Positions 47,654 through 59,491 are shown, counted from the first letter of the stretch. The stretch: 64,000 nt of DNA from Isoetes taiwanensis (GCA_021234155.1 JAJEKV010000013.1:8629193-8693192), one strand, 5' to 3'. Numbers and translations: made by a program. The notes: generated from the sequence alone by a model not told the origin.

Positions 47654-48110
47654 CTTCCCTTGCTTTTCTAAGAAGGTTGTGGTGTTTGACCTTAACGGAG
47701 TTCTTTGTAAGATTTTTTCGAAAAATAAGGTGGCTCTAGATCAGTTTCACTAGATACCAGTCCAAGTGGATCTATCCACTGCCGCACTTGAAGGAGATGC
47801 TAAATGAGGCATTTAGGTTATTTTGAGTTTGGTATTTGGTCGTCTATGGAACTCCGGAACATCAAGGATACTGTGGAGGCATTGGAGCAAATGGGTAGAC
47901 ATTGGTTGACCTTTTGGGATTAACACAAATATGTGAACTAATCCTAAAGATCCAACAGGCAAGCCTATCTTCATCAAACACTTGAGTAACATGATGAACG
48001 AACTTGGTATCGAGAATAAAGATGATATAATCATATTGGATGATGATGCTCTCAAATACTTCTACAATCAAACAAGGCCGTGAATCCACAATCTTATTAT
48101 CCAATTATGA
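47654..48110 (+). pseudogene. HAD/FCP1-like phosphatase domain, decayed
   Basis: CFSKKVVVFDLNGVLCKI (47664-47715) is a HAD motif I in which the second catalytic Asp (DxDx) is Asn. NPKDPTGKPIFIKHLSNMM and DDIIILDDDALKYF (47942-48060) match the middle and the DD motif of FCP1/NIF-type phosphatases. Stops break the frame in between. It follows the DGQHR gene in the same orientation behind a plausible intron, so both domains may be parts of one former gene. The Asn makes catalysis doubtful even in an intact relative. Confidence 0.5.
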
Positions 48111-48995
48111 ATAATTAGGCCGTGAAGCTTATGCCTATTATGAATAACTGGCTATGGGGATGACAGTCCTTGAAGTGTTAGATTCACACCCAGAACTAGA
48201 TAGAACAGCTGACATGGAACCACATGTTGTTAAATTCGTGAAAAAAATATGGATTGACCCCTTAATGTTTTATTGGAATATATGATTTTTTTTTAATGAT
48301 ATTCATGTCATGTATCCATAATTTTGAGGTTCCACTTGCCTCGAAAATAATGCAATCTGTTATCATCTAACATATTATTTTCATCTCAATGCTCGTCAAT
48401 TTTGATGTCATCTATCTTAGCAACTTGCCCTTCATTTTTACATATTTCAATTCGCATCTAAAATGACAAATGGGAATTGCAATCTTATGTGATTTATCAA
48501 GTTAAAAAAAAGGCTTAAAAACAACAAAAGACCCCTAGAAAACAACCGCAGGTTGGCATGATTTTGGAGTTGACATAATCCCAATTTAATTGAATGATGG
48601 TTACCCGAAGGATGATGCTATTTCTTCTTCCATCACTTGGTGACGCTATTTCCATATAGACATTCCTAGTTGCTATTAACCTCTCACGTGTGTTTTTTAT
48701 CTGTTTGTTTTCTTGATATTTAGGTGGTCGCTTGCCTGCCGTGCACGTTCATCCGGCGTGAAGGTGTTTGTCAGTACCTGTAGTATTGCTCGAGCATACT
48801 CTATTATTTTGTTTCTTGTGAGGCAGCTCGACGTTGTTCCTATGGTCAGCTCCCTACACATTCCTTGAAACATTGTATACCACTGCTATAATGAATGACA
48901 AGACTATCTATCACCGATTTTTGTGTTCTTTGCGAGTCCCCTACCAGGTTGTGATCTTAGTTAATAAAAAAGGATAATTTGAGTTGTGCACTTAA
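48111..48995. other. No recognised gene
   Basis: Possible 3' remnant of the preceding pseudogene; otherwise unassigned. Confidence 0.35.
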
Positions 48996-49160
48996 ATAAA
49001 TTGAATTGAATTGATTTTTATCATCCACAGAGGCCAATTAGCCTATGGGACCCAAAGAAGGAATACACCAGACATATTACTGCTAGGATTAAAAAAACCC
49101 ACCCTGAAGATTTTTCGAGGGAAAAACGTTGGTAGTAATAGATATGCTGAGAGACTGTAC
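48996..49160 (-). mobile_element. LINE 3' stub, (AATTC)n-tail family
   Basis: It starts with (GAATT)n next to ATCATCCACAGAGGCCAATT and CCTATGGGACCC, matching 10672-10830 and 56960-57120. In minus orientation it ends in a semi-palindrome (GGCTAATTGGCC) and an (AATTC)n tail. Confidence 0.65.
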
Positions 49161-49526
49161 AATGATATATGGGCATACTAAAATTTGCCATGCATAATTG
49201 AGAGCTAATCAAAATCCGCTCTTATAAGTTGATCACTGCCCTTAAAACACAAAAAAGAGTAACTACGACACTTTATGGTACAATATAACCTTGAAGGTAC
49301 ATAAACATAAATTCAAGGATAAATATACAAATATTACAATATTGCCAATATTCTATAAAAGCAAAACTACTAGTTCCCTTTGCAGTCATTGACCACTAAG
49401 AAGAAAATCTGCCAAAATTTGATATAAGAGCTTTTCCACCAAAAAATCTGATCTTCCACTTCAAGTCCCAGAGTTTTGGATAGTTTATCCCCCAGATGGA
49501 TCAAGAAAAAAAGGAAGTTGAAAAAT
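49161..49526. other. No recognised gene
   Basis: AT-rich; nothing supportable. Confidence 0.4.
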
Positions 49527-49584
49527 AGATAGATAGATAGATAGTATTTTGACGTCACGCCACTAGGCAGATAGATAGATAGAG
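49527..49584 (-). mobile_element. SINE 3' stub inside (CTAT)n
   Basis: On the minus strand, GCCTAGTGGCGTGACGTCAA and AATA match the 3' end of the SINE at 17409-17430. (CTAT)n lies on both sides (49527-49544 and 49570-49584). Confidence 0.75.
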
Positions 49585-50494
49585 AAAAGATTATGGAGAC
49601 TTGAGGCAAAAAGTTGAAGAGGAAAGTGAATGTGGAGAAGGATGAAAGAAAATAATGTAGATATTCGAGAGAGAAGGTTATCTCACGTGATTCATTAAAA
49701 CTCCTAATATGTAGGATTTTCCTTCATCTAACAGATTTTTCCAATGGTGCCTGCATGGTGCTAAAAAAATAAAGGGAGTATTCAATTATATTAACCTAGA
49801 CTCCAAAATAGTTAGAAACAGTATATGTAGGCGGCTTACTCGGCGAGGATTTATCACTAGAATACTTAAAGTACCATTTCTCTTTTAGATTTCGACGAAA
49901 ATCCTAGTAGAACCCCTCATCAAGGGCTTCAAGAAACATAAGGTTGACTTAAAAAAGAAATCACGATAAAGAAGTCGAATCCTCATAAAATACAACAATT
50001 TAGATGAATATAGCAATTAAGGGAGGATGGATGGAATGAAAGAAATTTTGATAATAGTACTAGGGGGGTGAAGAAAAGTTGATGGAATGTGAAAACTTGG
50101 AATAAATAGTAAATCTTGAGAATATAATGATTTCAAATTGTATGCAACCCATGAATGTGATGCATGCACGCCATCAATGTTTCCCTTGCTCTAGAACGGT
50201 GATTTGGTTATGCTGACATCACACTGCATTCTTGTATGCATGCAAAACTCAAAAAAAGAGGACCACTTCCATTTACACTAGCTATGGAAAGAAACATCCC
50301 ACACATAGTGAATACATTGAGAAATAAACAGGACTTATGAGATGGGGAACAAAAAGGGTTGTACATTAATGATTGAATTGAAAAAAGTTGTTGTTTCAAG
50401 TATTTTTCTTGTACTTTTGCAATTGATATTCAATTATTTGTTAAAACTATGTAAAAGCAAAATTCATTGGATCATAATGCAAACAGTTAATCTG
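49585..50494. other. No recognised gene
   Basis: AT-rich; nothing supportable. Confidence 0.4.
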
Positions 50495-50627
50495 TGCAAT
50501 GAATTCACATCAATGAGCTATCACCTATTCACCATTACTTTCAAATACTCAACAGAAGTGAAGCTGCAATGAATTCACATCAATGAGCTATCACCTATTC
50601 ACCATTAATTTCAAATTCTCAACCATC
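50495..50627. repeat. 70-bp tandem duplication
   Basis: TGCAATGAATTCACATCAAT begins both units, at 50495 and 50565; they are nearly identical. Confidence 0.9.
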
Positions 50628-50870
50628 ATAAGCACAAAATTGATGGAGGTAGAAGGGAAATGGTAAGTACGTGACATAATAGTAGGTGTACAAAACAATA
50701 TAAAGTAAATGGTCTCAACTTGTTGTTTGTGATGAATCAAGGTATTTATAACTTTACATAAGTTCGAACATTCTGATATCAATTATCAAAATGGTTATAA
50801 CGAGAATCTTTGTCATAGTTATATGAACACCTATACCTAATTTATAGTCAATTATTGGTGTTCCCTGCAA

Positions 50871-50944
50871 GATTTAGCACAACTAGAATTTTTGTTCTAG
50901 TCTTTAGGATTTAGCACAACGAGAATTTTTGTTCTAGACTTTAG
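50871..50944. repeat. 37-bp tandem duplication
   Basis: GATTTAGCACAAC(T/G)AGAAT begins both units, at 50871 and 50908. Confidence 0.9.
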
Positions 50945-51933
50945 GTTTAATCTACTGTATGCTTGATGCAACACATGCTACATTTGTCTACCTTGACCCC
51001 AGCAAAGATATGGAAAATCAGATCGCAATCCCAATTATAATGAATTATGATGCTGTTTGATGATGACACATATGAATCACGGAGCAAGTTGGGTGATAAG
51101 ATGGTCAGGAAACAGAGAATCAATGACTTTTAGCCTAGACGAATCGCGTGCGAGATCATTGACCATGAGGAGAACTTTGGACATCATTGCGACATCTGCA
51201 AGCAACAAAGGTGAAGGAACTGAACCCGAGTTAGCCGAGGCTGGCTAATAGAAAATGAAAAGAGGCAATTAGGGTGCCTGAAGGGGACGTGCACGACAGA
51301 AATGGGAGTCACCTTTAAAGGATTGGATAGAGGCCACACAACATGAGGGCAAAGGGAAGGGAGAGGCATAGACATGAACGTTAGGAAGAACAGTTCGAAG
51401 TGGGCTGATATAGGGATGCGTTATCACCCAACGGGTTTAGAGATGGTGCCTTCCTGATGTGAAGGCTGATACCGTGCTCTGGCGATGGCTCTGCCGGATT
51501 GAAGGCATGTGCCTGTGAAAATACTACCGTGCATCAGATAAGCCTGGGCCTGCTTCTTTTTTCGCATTATTTTTTAGAAGCCAGGATTAAGTGGCGCTGC
51601 CGCTGCAGCACAGGGGTCTATTCAAGCTGGAGGGCGACATGGCGATGATGCATCTGGATCATGTGTAAGTATGAGTGGGCTGCACCAATTTTGATGCGCC
51701 ATCGTACCAACGATTCCTTCCTCTTTGTTTCTGCGAGTAGTAGATTCGTTCGTTCGTGTAGCAAAAAAAAAACAGTTTTATGATTCTGGGAAGAAAACCC
51801 AGAAAACAGTTGTTTGATTCGTAGCTTATCGGTGGCAGATCTGTGAAAACGGGTGGGTTTTTGTGATGGGTTTTGTGCAGGGTACAGCGATGGATCAAGA
51901 GGTATTCGATGAGCGGTTAGATCGGGCGAGACG
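50945..51933 (+). other. Upstream region of the TCP gene
   Basis: Probable promoter and 5' leader. A possible leader intron runs from GTAAGT (51665) to TTTTGTGCAG (51880), but joining it does not create an upstream in-frame ATG. An in-frame TGA at 51908-51910 precedes the TCP start. No TATA box could be placed with confidence. Confidence 0.4.
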
Positions 51934-52923
51934 ATGCAAGGATCAGACGCAGCAAATGAGCAAAAAAATCGATCCATGTGGGTCAGAAACGAGGCCATTC
52001 TGCAGAGGAATGGCGAGGAAGGAGCGCTCCAACAAATGGAAGAAATTCTGCAGCAGAAAAGCGGGGCGATGTGGGAGCACATTCTGCAGCCAAATGGCGA
52101 GGAAAAGAGACAGCTCCAGCAGCAAAGGCTGATACAGGAGGAGGAGGAAGCACGCAGGCGGGTTAGAGCCAGACCAGTGGAGATGGAGGAGAGGTTGAGG
52201 ATCGCGGCCCGAACTCTCCGGCCAACCGGGGGCAAGGACCGCCATAGCAAGGTCAACACTGCCCGCGGGCCTCGGGATCGAAGAGTTCGCCTCTCCGTCC
52301 CGACCGCGGTCATGTTCTATGAGGTCCAAGACAGACTTGGCTTTGATCAGCCCAGCAAAGCTGTTGAATGGCTCATGACCAAGGCCAAGTCTGCCATTGA
52401 TGAACTTGCTGACCTTCCTTTCCCAGTCACAACTACATGTTCTTCTTCTTCTGCTGCTGGTGCTGCTGCTGCTGCTTCTTCTTCCTCTTCTCCTCGTCCT
52501 CGTCCTTTTTGTCCCCAACAACACGAGGATCCCTCAGTCAAACCTCCTTGGCAAATCCATCCCCATAGGGTAGACCAACCTCGCATGGATATGAACTCCT
52601 TGTTGCCCCACATTCCCAGTGCTAGCACTAGCGCTAGCAACCCCTTAACCTTACCCCCCTCACATTTTTCATTTCCATCTCCAGACCACCACTCCTCCTT
52701 CAATCCCCTCTCTCACCCTTGCTCCACTTCCTCGTCGCAACCCCGTCTTTTCTCCTCTGGTTCCACCGCAGTTTCTCATTCTCACCTCAGACTTGCACCA
52801 CAACATTTTGGTGATCCTTGCCTAGATTTTGCTTTTCAACCTCAGTTTTCTTCTTCCACTCATATTCCCGCAAGAATTCAAGGTCTTTATGAGGAGTATC
52901 CCTTACATAAAGGGTCTTCTTGA
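51934..52923 (+). CDS. TCP transcription factor, class II, CIN type
   Basis: This 329-residue DNA-binding regulator of plant growth and leaf/organ development acts in the nucleus. The TCP domain lies at about residues 98-160: basic region [20 protein letters not shown], then [20 protein letters not shown] and [20 protein letters not shown]. The short basic region without the class I deletion, KDRHSKV and [10 protein letters not shown] are class II/CIN features, and the C-terminal THIPARIQG also recurs in CIN TCPs. No R domain. The N-terminus is Gln/Glu-rich (coiled-coil-like) and the centre Ser/Pro-rich. The first in-frame ATG is preceded by a stop. I see no obvious miR319-type target. The 3' third is duplicated downstream. 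Confidence 0.93.
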   Translation: MQGSDAANEQKNRSMWVRNEAILQRNGEEGALQQMEEILQQKSGAMWEHILQPNGEEKRQLQQQRLIQEEEEARRRVRARPVEMEERLRIAARTLRPTGGKDRHSKVNTARGPRDRRVRLSVPTAVMFYEVQDRLGFDQPSKAVEWLMTKAKSAIDELADLPFPVTTTCSSSSAAGAAAAASSSSSPRPRPFCPQQHEDPSVKPPWQIHPHRVDQPRMDMNSLLPHIPSASTSASNPLTLPPSHFSFPSPDHHSSFNPLSHPCSTSSSQPRLFSSGSTAVSHSHLRLAPQHFGDPCLDFAFQPQFSSSTHIPARIQGLYEEYPLHKGSS

Positions 52924-53134
52924 CTAACGTTTGTCAACTTGCTTTTCTTCACAACTTGCAAAGGCTTCATTGGTAATTATATTGTGTACAAACAGATTAA
53001 CTCCTAGTTAAAAGTTCAGGTGAGCGCTTTGTTACTCCATACCAAATGAAGAAGTGTTCTTTTACAATTTCCCTTTTTTTTTAACAATAGAATTGTGTAA
53101 CGTCATTTTGCCATGATCATTTGACAACATTGAG
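52924..53134 (+). other. TCP 3' untranslated region
   Basis: Follows the TGA; sequence such as CAACTTGC.TTTCTTC.CAACTTGCAAA is repeated at 53405-53440 as part of the duplication. Confidence 0.5.
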
Positions 53135-53590
53135 AACATCCTCAAACCACCACTCTTCCTTTGACCCCCTCTCTCACCCTTTCTCCACTTCCTCACTACG
53201 GCCCTGTCCTTTCTCCTCTTGTTCTATCGTAGCTTCTCATTCTCGCCTCAGACTAGCACCACAATATATTGGTGATCCTTGCCTAGATTTTGCTTTTCAG
53301 CCTTAGTTTTCTTCTTCCACTTATAATCCAGTAAGTATTTTAAGGTCCTTATGAGGACTCTAGTAAGTATCCCCTACATAAAAGGGTCTACTTGGCTGCC
53401 ATTTCTCAACTTGTTTTTCTTCTCAACTTGCAAATGGTTCTTTAGTTGCCATATCGTATACGAACAAATATGAGTCCTTTGTACTTGTTAAAATTTCTTG
53501 CACGTGAGTGCCTTGTTAGTCCATATACCAAAATAAAAAGTGAGTATTCACATTTTGCATTACGTTTGTATAATATAATTTTGCATGATC
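53135..53590 (+). pseudogene. Tandem, decayed copy of the TCP 3' end
   Basis: From CAAACCACCACTC (about 53139) the sequence repeats 52682-53100. The conceptual protein reads HHSSFDPLSHPFSTSS and [19 protein letters not shown], paralleling the TCP C-terminus, then meets a TAG at 53304. The copy lacks the TCP domain and promoter. The 3' untranslated part is also duplicated, so it is a genomic duplication and not an mRNA copy. Confidence 0.85.
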
Positions 53591-53809
53591 ATTGACAGCA
53601 TTGAAAACAATCCTGAAACGTGTACACAAAAGCCCCATATTAGAATTCACTATTGAATGTGTAATTCTTTATTCTCTCCAATATCACTTCTTCCATCTTT
53701 GCAAATTCTAGACATGCTATGACATTTTAAACTTGGAGAACAAATTGGTGTGGAGTGATCTCACATATGATCTAATCTTAAGATATGTAAAAAGAAGTCT
53801 TACTTCTTC
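53591..53809. other. No recognised gene
   Basis: Nothing supportable. Confidence 0.4.
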
Positions 53810-54010
53810 TTTCGCCGACAACACAGTTTCTAGCATAACTTTTGATCCAGGACTCCGTTTCAGGTGAGGCTTATTGCGTTGGAAAGCTCTTTCCAGGATC
53901 TTTCCGATGGTGTATGGTATGCCCATCTTTGGTTACGTTTTCTGTGTCAAAACAGTCCTGTTCCGGCCGGCTTTGGTAGGGTTGCAGTATTGGATATTGT
54001 GTTTCAGATC
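53810..54010 (+). repeat. Third copy of a dispersed repeat segment
   Basis: CGCCGACAACACA, CATAACTTTTGATCCAG, TTGCGTTGGAAAGCTCT and ATTGGATATTGT occur in the same order as in 8430-8650 (copy A) and, inverted, 20840-21060 (copy B). Confidence 0.75.
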
Positions 54011-54695
54011 TTTTAGATTCAGGCTTCTTGGCCAGGGAAAAGAAAAAGCCTTCTACTCAGGAATCATTGTTTGCACAGGAGGTCCCTCGTCCCACAAGTG
54101 CTCGGTCTAGCATACAGCTCCATGGTCAGGGGCAAGCTAATTCCAGTGTAATAATGGATTTGCCATCTTCTCTTTTTGGTCCCCAGCAGCCTCTTCATAT
54201 CGGCACAAGCAGGCCTGGTACATTTACCTTCCAAGATCGGGAGAATCTCCAAAGTGCTCTAGACCTGCAAGTTCAGTGTTTGCCGCCTACACTTCGCGGA
54301 CCAAAAAGACTTATTCATTCCGAGGGAGGAATGACGGCCACATCTATGATCGTGTCTATTGAGAGATGGACACACTTATTACAGCTTAATACATGCCTTC
54401 CTTCCGCACCTAAAGCCCAAAGATGTGGGCACAAGTGATGCCTTAGTACGCATTAACTAGATGCAAATTACATTACCCACGTAAGAAACATTATGTTGAA
54501 GCGGAAGTGCATACATTGGAAAGGGAACATGTTGAGGTGGGCGCATGCACATCTCCCCAATCCCAAGGGGACCAGAGTCGCAGCTGCCGCTAGCTTAGCA
54601 GACAGAGCAAAGCTACCTCGATCTTCTCGCTACTAGGAGCCCGAACTTGCGTGATTATAGGGGTTGCGCGAGGTAGAAGATGATGCCCTTTCGAT

Positions 54696-54959
54696 ATGGA
54701 TGCCGCTTTGCATTTTTTCACCGATGTCATGCATGTGAAGGCTAGTGGAGTTGTCTCCGCTACTAGGGTGGGAGCGGCAAGACCCGATCGTCCCTCGCCA
54801 TCTTTTGGTTCGGGTTTCAAGACACTCTTAGCCGCTTACATGTTCTTCAAAGATGGAAACCATCTCGAAGGGACTAGTTTCTCAGTACAGGAGGATCTCA
54901 CCCCTCTTCAATTGTGTAACCGTAAGGAGGAGCTCTGCAAGGTGAGGGCAGCCCTTTAA
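54696..54959 (+). pseudogene. LINE ORF1 C-terminal domain
   Basis: RVGAARPDRPSPSFGSGF followed by FKDGNHLEGTSFSVQEDLTP and NRKEELCKVRAAL matches the end of L1-type ORF1 proteins (RxGxxRPxRPRP..., SVNEDLT..., RKELxxK). Upstream open stretches (54028-54438) rich in Pro/Ser/Gln may be the N-terminal part in another frame. Frame ends at 54959; damaged. Confidence 0.6.
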
Positions 54960-55193
54960 AAAAGAAATGGGCAAAGTAGGCTGTGGGAGGCGCAGCAATT
55001 ATTCTAGATCAATGGCCTTCCAATCCTTGGACTGGCTATGTCTAGATAATTTTAGAAGCATAAATTTACTACTAGCATTAGCATTACCTTATCTTATTCT
55101 TGGTAGCCTTTTAATATTTGGTTATTGTGTTTGGTGATGAGGCCTAGTCCCCAGGTTTTAGATGGGCTGTTGCCCTTGCATGTGCCGTCCCAT

Positions 55194-55247
55194 AACCCGT
55201 TGGGTTCCCGTGGACGTAAAAATTTATCTTATCTTATCTTATCTTTA
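55194..55247 (+). other. 3' hairpin and (ATCTT)n tail
   Basis: AACCC-GTT-GGGTT stem-loop then a tail of TTATC units, architecture like the (CT)n-associated LINE but with different sequence. Confidence 0.65.
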
Positions 55248-56959
55248 TTTTGTCCATTTGAAGACCACAAATGGTTTTACAATAATACGATTAGAAGGTG
55301 GTCATATAAGCTAGATGTTAATGCTACAACATGACTCAAAAGATTGTAATCATGTCTAAATAAAGTAAAATTCAACTCCACCATGTGAGAGTCTTTGAAT
55401 TAGCCACATTACTGATTTATATTTTTATTATTATTATTAACATAATTCAAGGGTCAATATATTTTCAACTCAATTAACAATTTGTCTTCCCTGCATAGAT
55501 AAGAAAAGCACTAGACTTTCGACTTAAACAAATTTATCTTTATTGAGTGTAGATAAGAAAAGCACCGGATAAAATCGGATATGACAAAATATATAGTTAA
55601 AGCGGATCTATAATTCACATGTTTATCACATAGCATCACCACTATATCATGGCATTCAAACTTGGAAAGCAATATGGTTCTTATCTATTGTGAACAATAA
55701 TAGAATCGACTCTTTAGAAGGCCAACCGACCTGGTTTCATTTTATTTAACAATGTTTGGAATCTCTTGTTGATATAACTTGAAGTAACAAAATAGTTTTA
55801 CAAAGTTCACTTGCATCAAGTCGTCCACGGGGCACAAAGCTATTGTGGAATTTGTGAGATAACTTTTGAAATTCTTTGAAGAATAACTTTCATTGTTGAT
55901 ATTCTTATGATTGAAAACACGAAAAAGATGTTTTATATGAAATAGACTAATCTTTTAGTGCCACCAATTACGATGCCAAAAAGTTGGATTGTGGTTGTTG
56001 GTTCCTCCTAAAGACATGAGGACATACAATATAAGATTGAATAAACGTTCAGTATTGTCTATGCTTCTCATAGAATAGTAGGTAGTTGGTTTAGGATAGA
56101 CATTAAAAATGTATCTCCTCCTTCCCCCCCTCACCCCTTCCCCTCTCTCCCCCCAACTCCCCTGCATGAGGCCTGCTTTTGCCACCATATGTTGCTAAAT
56201 ATGCTCAACAAGTGAACCAAATAACTTAATCATCGCAACACGATCTTATGGAAAACTTTCCTAACATAAGTAGAAGTAAAAACAAAAAGTATAGACATTG
56301 GAGCAATTGATCTTCGTGCATTGGCACCGAGTTATATAAAACAAAAAGGGGCCAAGACACTACGGATTCACCAAATGCCATGGGCAATAGTATATCTTTA
56401 AGTAGCCATTGGAATTGCGGTAAAGAAAATTGCGGATCACGCCCCCCTCTTGATCCGAAGCTGCCTTTTGGAGGGTCACCATGTTGGTAGGTGCCCTTAT
56501 CAAAATGAAGAAGAGGCGACATGATCTGTACATGTCAGAGGGTTGGAAGAAACAGAAAGTCAAAGAAGTCGAATTCAAGGAGAACGAATTAAGGAGGGAC
56601 ACTTGCAAGGGTTTTTGTTGAAGCAAAGGAAGCTCTGATCTCAAGTAAGCCACAGGATAGCCCTTAAGGACGAAAGTTCGCAAAAAGGCTATTTTTTAAG
56701 GGTATTGAAAAATTTCGACACTATGATTTAGTAGGGCACGTTATAGATGAAAAAAATAAAATTAGCCAACTTTTCTACAAACAAATTCATTCCACTTGAA
56801 AATTCGCCACATCCACTATGCACCACAATTGTGGATTCGCCTTATCTTCTACCCTCTTTCTGGAAGATTTCTCAAGGAATCGCCTAATATTCTAGGTTTT
56901 CTTCATAACCTGATCTATTCACCATATCCTTGCTTCTACATACATATAATTTTAATAAT
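55248..56959. other. No recognised gene
   Basis: AT-rich. A C-rich pyrimidine tract lies at 56110-56162. Open stretches on the minus strand (56226-56683) have no family features. Confidence 0.4.
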
Positions 56960-57120
56960 AGAATAGAATGTTTTATCATCCATGGAGACCAATTGGCCTA
57001 TGGGACCCAAACAAAAAGAGCAACAAGCGTATTACTATTAGGAATTAAAAGCCCTGAAGGGTTTTCGGGGGGAAAACCTTGGCAATAATAAGTATCTTTG
57101 GCAGATCAGATAATGATATG
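56960..57120 (-). mobile_element. LINE 3' stub, (AATTC)n-tail family
   Basis: TTTTATCATCCATGGAGACC, AATTGGCCTATGGGACCCAA and GGGAAAACCTTGGCAATAAT match 48996-49160. Minus orientation; the tail here is degenerate (GAATAGAATG). Confidence 0.65.
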
Positions 57121-58770
57121 GTATAACATCAATCAGTACCATACCCGAGGACACGTCTGAGTCTGCGTATCCATGACTTTGAAGATATGAACATAAGAGC
57201 TACTTTTGTGGCTATTATAGTGCAAATCAAAGTTCTAAGGATGCATTGGAGAGGATTTTTATAGACCCCCTCCCCCTTTTAATATATTTGCTTTATCTAC
57301 AAGGATAAAGCCACATTCTCATTTGCAAAGGTTAAATTGTGGTATTTCATCATGCAACTATAGTTATAATGTGTTTGTGCCTTTGATTGGATATGGGTGA
57401 ATTATCTTGTTCCTGGCCACCAACCACTATATTAGATTGATTAGCACAGGGTTCCCAGTTCTCGGTTCCCATGAGGTGAGGGAAGGCTCCCCCTATATGT
57501 CGAAGGCTTGAACACCACAAAAAAGGACATCACATCTCTCTCCCTCGCCCCTCTATCAGGATACACTTAACTTATACTACATAAGACCTTATGTTTGATG
57601 TATAGTCTAAAATGAATGATGTCAATAACTACTGGGAGTAAGCAAGACCCTATTTTCTCACCGAAATTGTGGAAAAAGAAAAGGCACTTGAATCTTAGCG
57701 AAATAATATTTGACCCATGATTCATCCATCTAGATTTCTATAAAAACCTTCATGTCTAGAAAACATTCGCCATCATAACTAATCTTGCAACTCTATTATT
57801 CGCCCGACCTTCTGAATTATGCTTAGACAAATTTGGCCTTAAGGGCAACCCTGGAAAGCCATGCAATTGGTTGTGTCATATGATGGCGAAGCTATAACGA
57901 TGGTCTGCTATATAAGAGCACGCCTTAAATTAGTCACCTATTTATATCATGGAAGGTTCAGTATAATCCTTGTGGAAAGGTCCTCCGAATAAAAGAGGAC
58001 TTGCCTCAAACTAATGTTTCTCACAGGGCACTCCTTATAGAGCCTTATAAAATTAGTTGGGGCTAATTCATAAGCTATAGTAGACTCATTTAAAAGCGCA
58101 TGGATTAACCAAGATTAGTGTTACTACCTTGGCAGGGAAGCCAGGCTGCTGCAAGTCTCCTTCCATGAGGGTGACGTAATGCTTGTTCTAGGGGATGCTT
58201 GTGAGTGTTGGTGAGGTAGACATATGGTATTGGTATGAAACAATATCATGCGTTTCCATAGTCTAGTGAAAGCAAGATATCCGTCATAGAGCTATATTCT
58301 ATGTATGTATCTTTGTGATACAAGATTAGTGCAGTGAGTGCTCATTGCAGGAAGTTTTATGGAAGCACTAGGGGATGAACATGTTGGCTTATCTAGTCAA
58401 TTCCCTAGAGATTGATGAGGTTGCATTTGCTACTGGTATGGAATGGTGGCATCTGTTAAGCAATAGTCTAGATGCTCAGAGTATTCCTGATGCTTGTACC
58501 GTCTCCCTTCTAACACTAGACCGATAGGTGCAGGAGTTCTAAAAGACATACTGCCTAGATATGGAGGGGAGCATCTACGCATGGTAGATGCTATGGTGCA
58601 TCTTGGCCCGAATTCCATATCGGTGTTCTTGCAAATCAATCATCATCGCTTTATGATTACTCTCTTGGATAATGTGTTTGCCCATTACTAACACATGAAT
58701 CACCGCAGCTATTTGGTAGCCGCAACAATAGTAATCTAGTAGATGTTGCCATTATCTTGTTATCTGTGTA
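57121..58770. other. No recognised gene
   Basis: Only short open stretches; nothing supportable. Confidence 0.4.
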
Positions 58771-59187
58771 TGTTGGGGTGGTCACCACTCACCACACTTG
58801 TCACCACTCACCACACTTGTCACCACTCACCACTCACCACACTTGTCACCACTCACCACACTCGTCACCACTCACCACTCACCACACTCATCACTATTGA
58901 GGTGGTATAGAAGATAGTATCCTGTATATAGAGTGATATACGCACATGCACGCGTGCAGGATATTTGCACGTATGCATTGTGGTGTGCAGGAGCCATTAT
59001 GACCACTGTATTATCTGAGCAGAGGGAGGAGAACAGAGAAACGGTGTATTGAGAGACAGTATTTCTGCTTGATCTAGCTATGGAGATGATGAATCTTTGT
59101 GTTGTGCATTGCCATTGATCTGATAGATTCAGCTTGGATTGTTGGGTTTTTCATCCTTCTTGCAAGGTTAGAGTTCAGGCTCTAACA
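58771..59187 (+). repeat. 5' LTR of a second LTR retrotransposon
   Basis: It starts TGTTGGGGTGGTCACC and ends TCTAACA (TG...CA), 417 bp. Near its start is a short array of ACCACTCACCACACTTGTC units (58781-58890). The end is placed by the PBS that follows. No matching 3' LTR is in the window. Confidence 0.65.
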
Positions 59188-59190
59188 ATT

Positions 59191-59206
59191 TGGCGACCAC
59201 GGTGCT
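59191..59206 (+). promoter_or_regulatory. Primer binding site
   Basis: TGGCGACCACGGTGCT, three bases after the LTR end; TGGCG starts are usual for plant Ty3/gypsy primer sites. The tRNA is not assigned. Confidence 0.55.
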
Positions 59207-59491
59207 CGACAGACCATTGATCGGCAAGAATTTCCATTGGAAAAGGAGTTGTTACCATTGGTATTGGTGATCGTCGGTAAAGAACGACACCATTGAGAAA
59301 GGAGCAATTTCTTGTGTGAAGGGGATTTTGCCGTAATTGATTTGTGGGGTACAATTTGATAAAGGGAGCATAGTTTTATGCCCAAGGGAAGTAAGAAGGA
59401 TATTCCACCAAGCTCCATCGTAACAAGAAGGGGACCGGTGAGTCAATCTTTGGGCTCAAAATTGCATCAAGATTCAATTTCGTTTTGAGAT

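Larger units (their letters stand above)
54028..55247 (+). mobile_element. LINE-type element: ORF1 part plus hairpin 3' end
   Basis: An ORF1-like protein is followed directly by a 3' end with a hairpin and a short-repeat tail. There is no endonuclease or RT between them. The hairpin is AACCC-GTT-GGGTT (55194-55206), followed by CCCGTGGACGTAAAAATT and (ATCTT)n to 55247. Confidence 0.55.

Noticed and set aside
51618..52524. Minus-strand ORFs of 231 and 193 codons over the TCP gene
   Set aside because: They are antisense shadows of the TCP coding sequence, which has a clear conserved domain.
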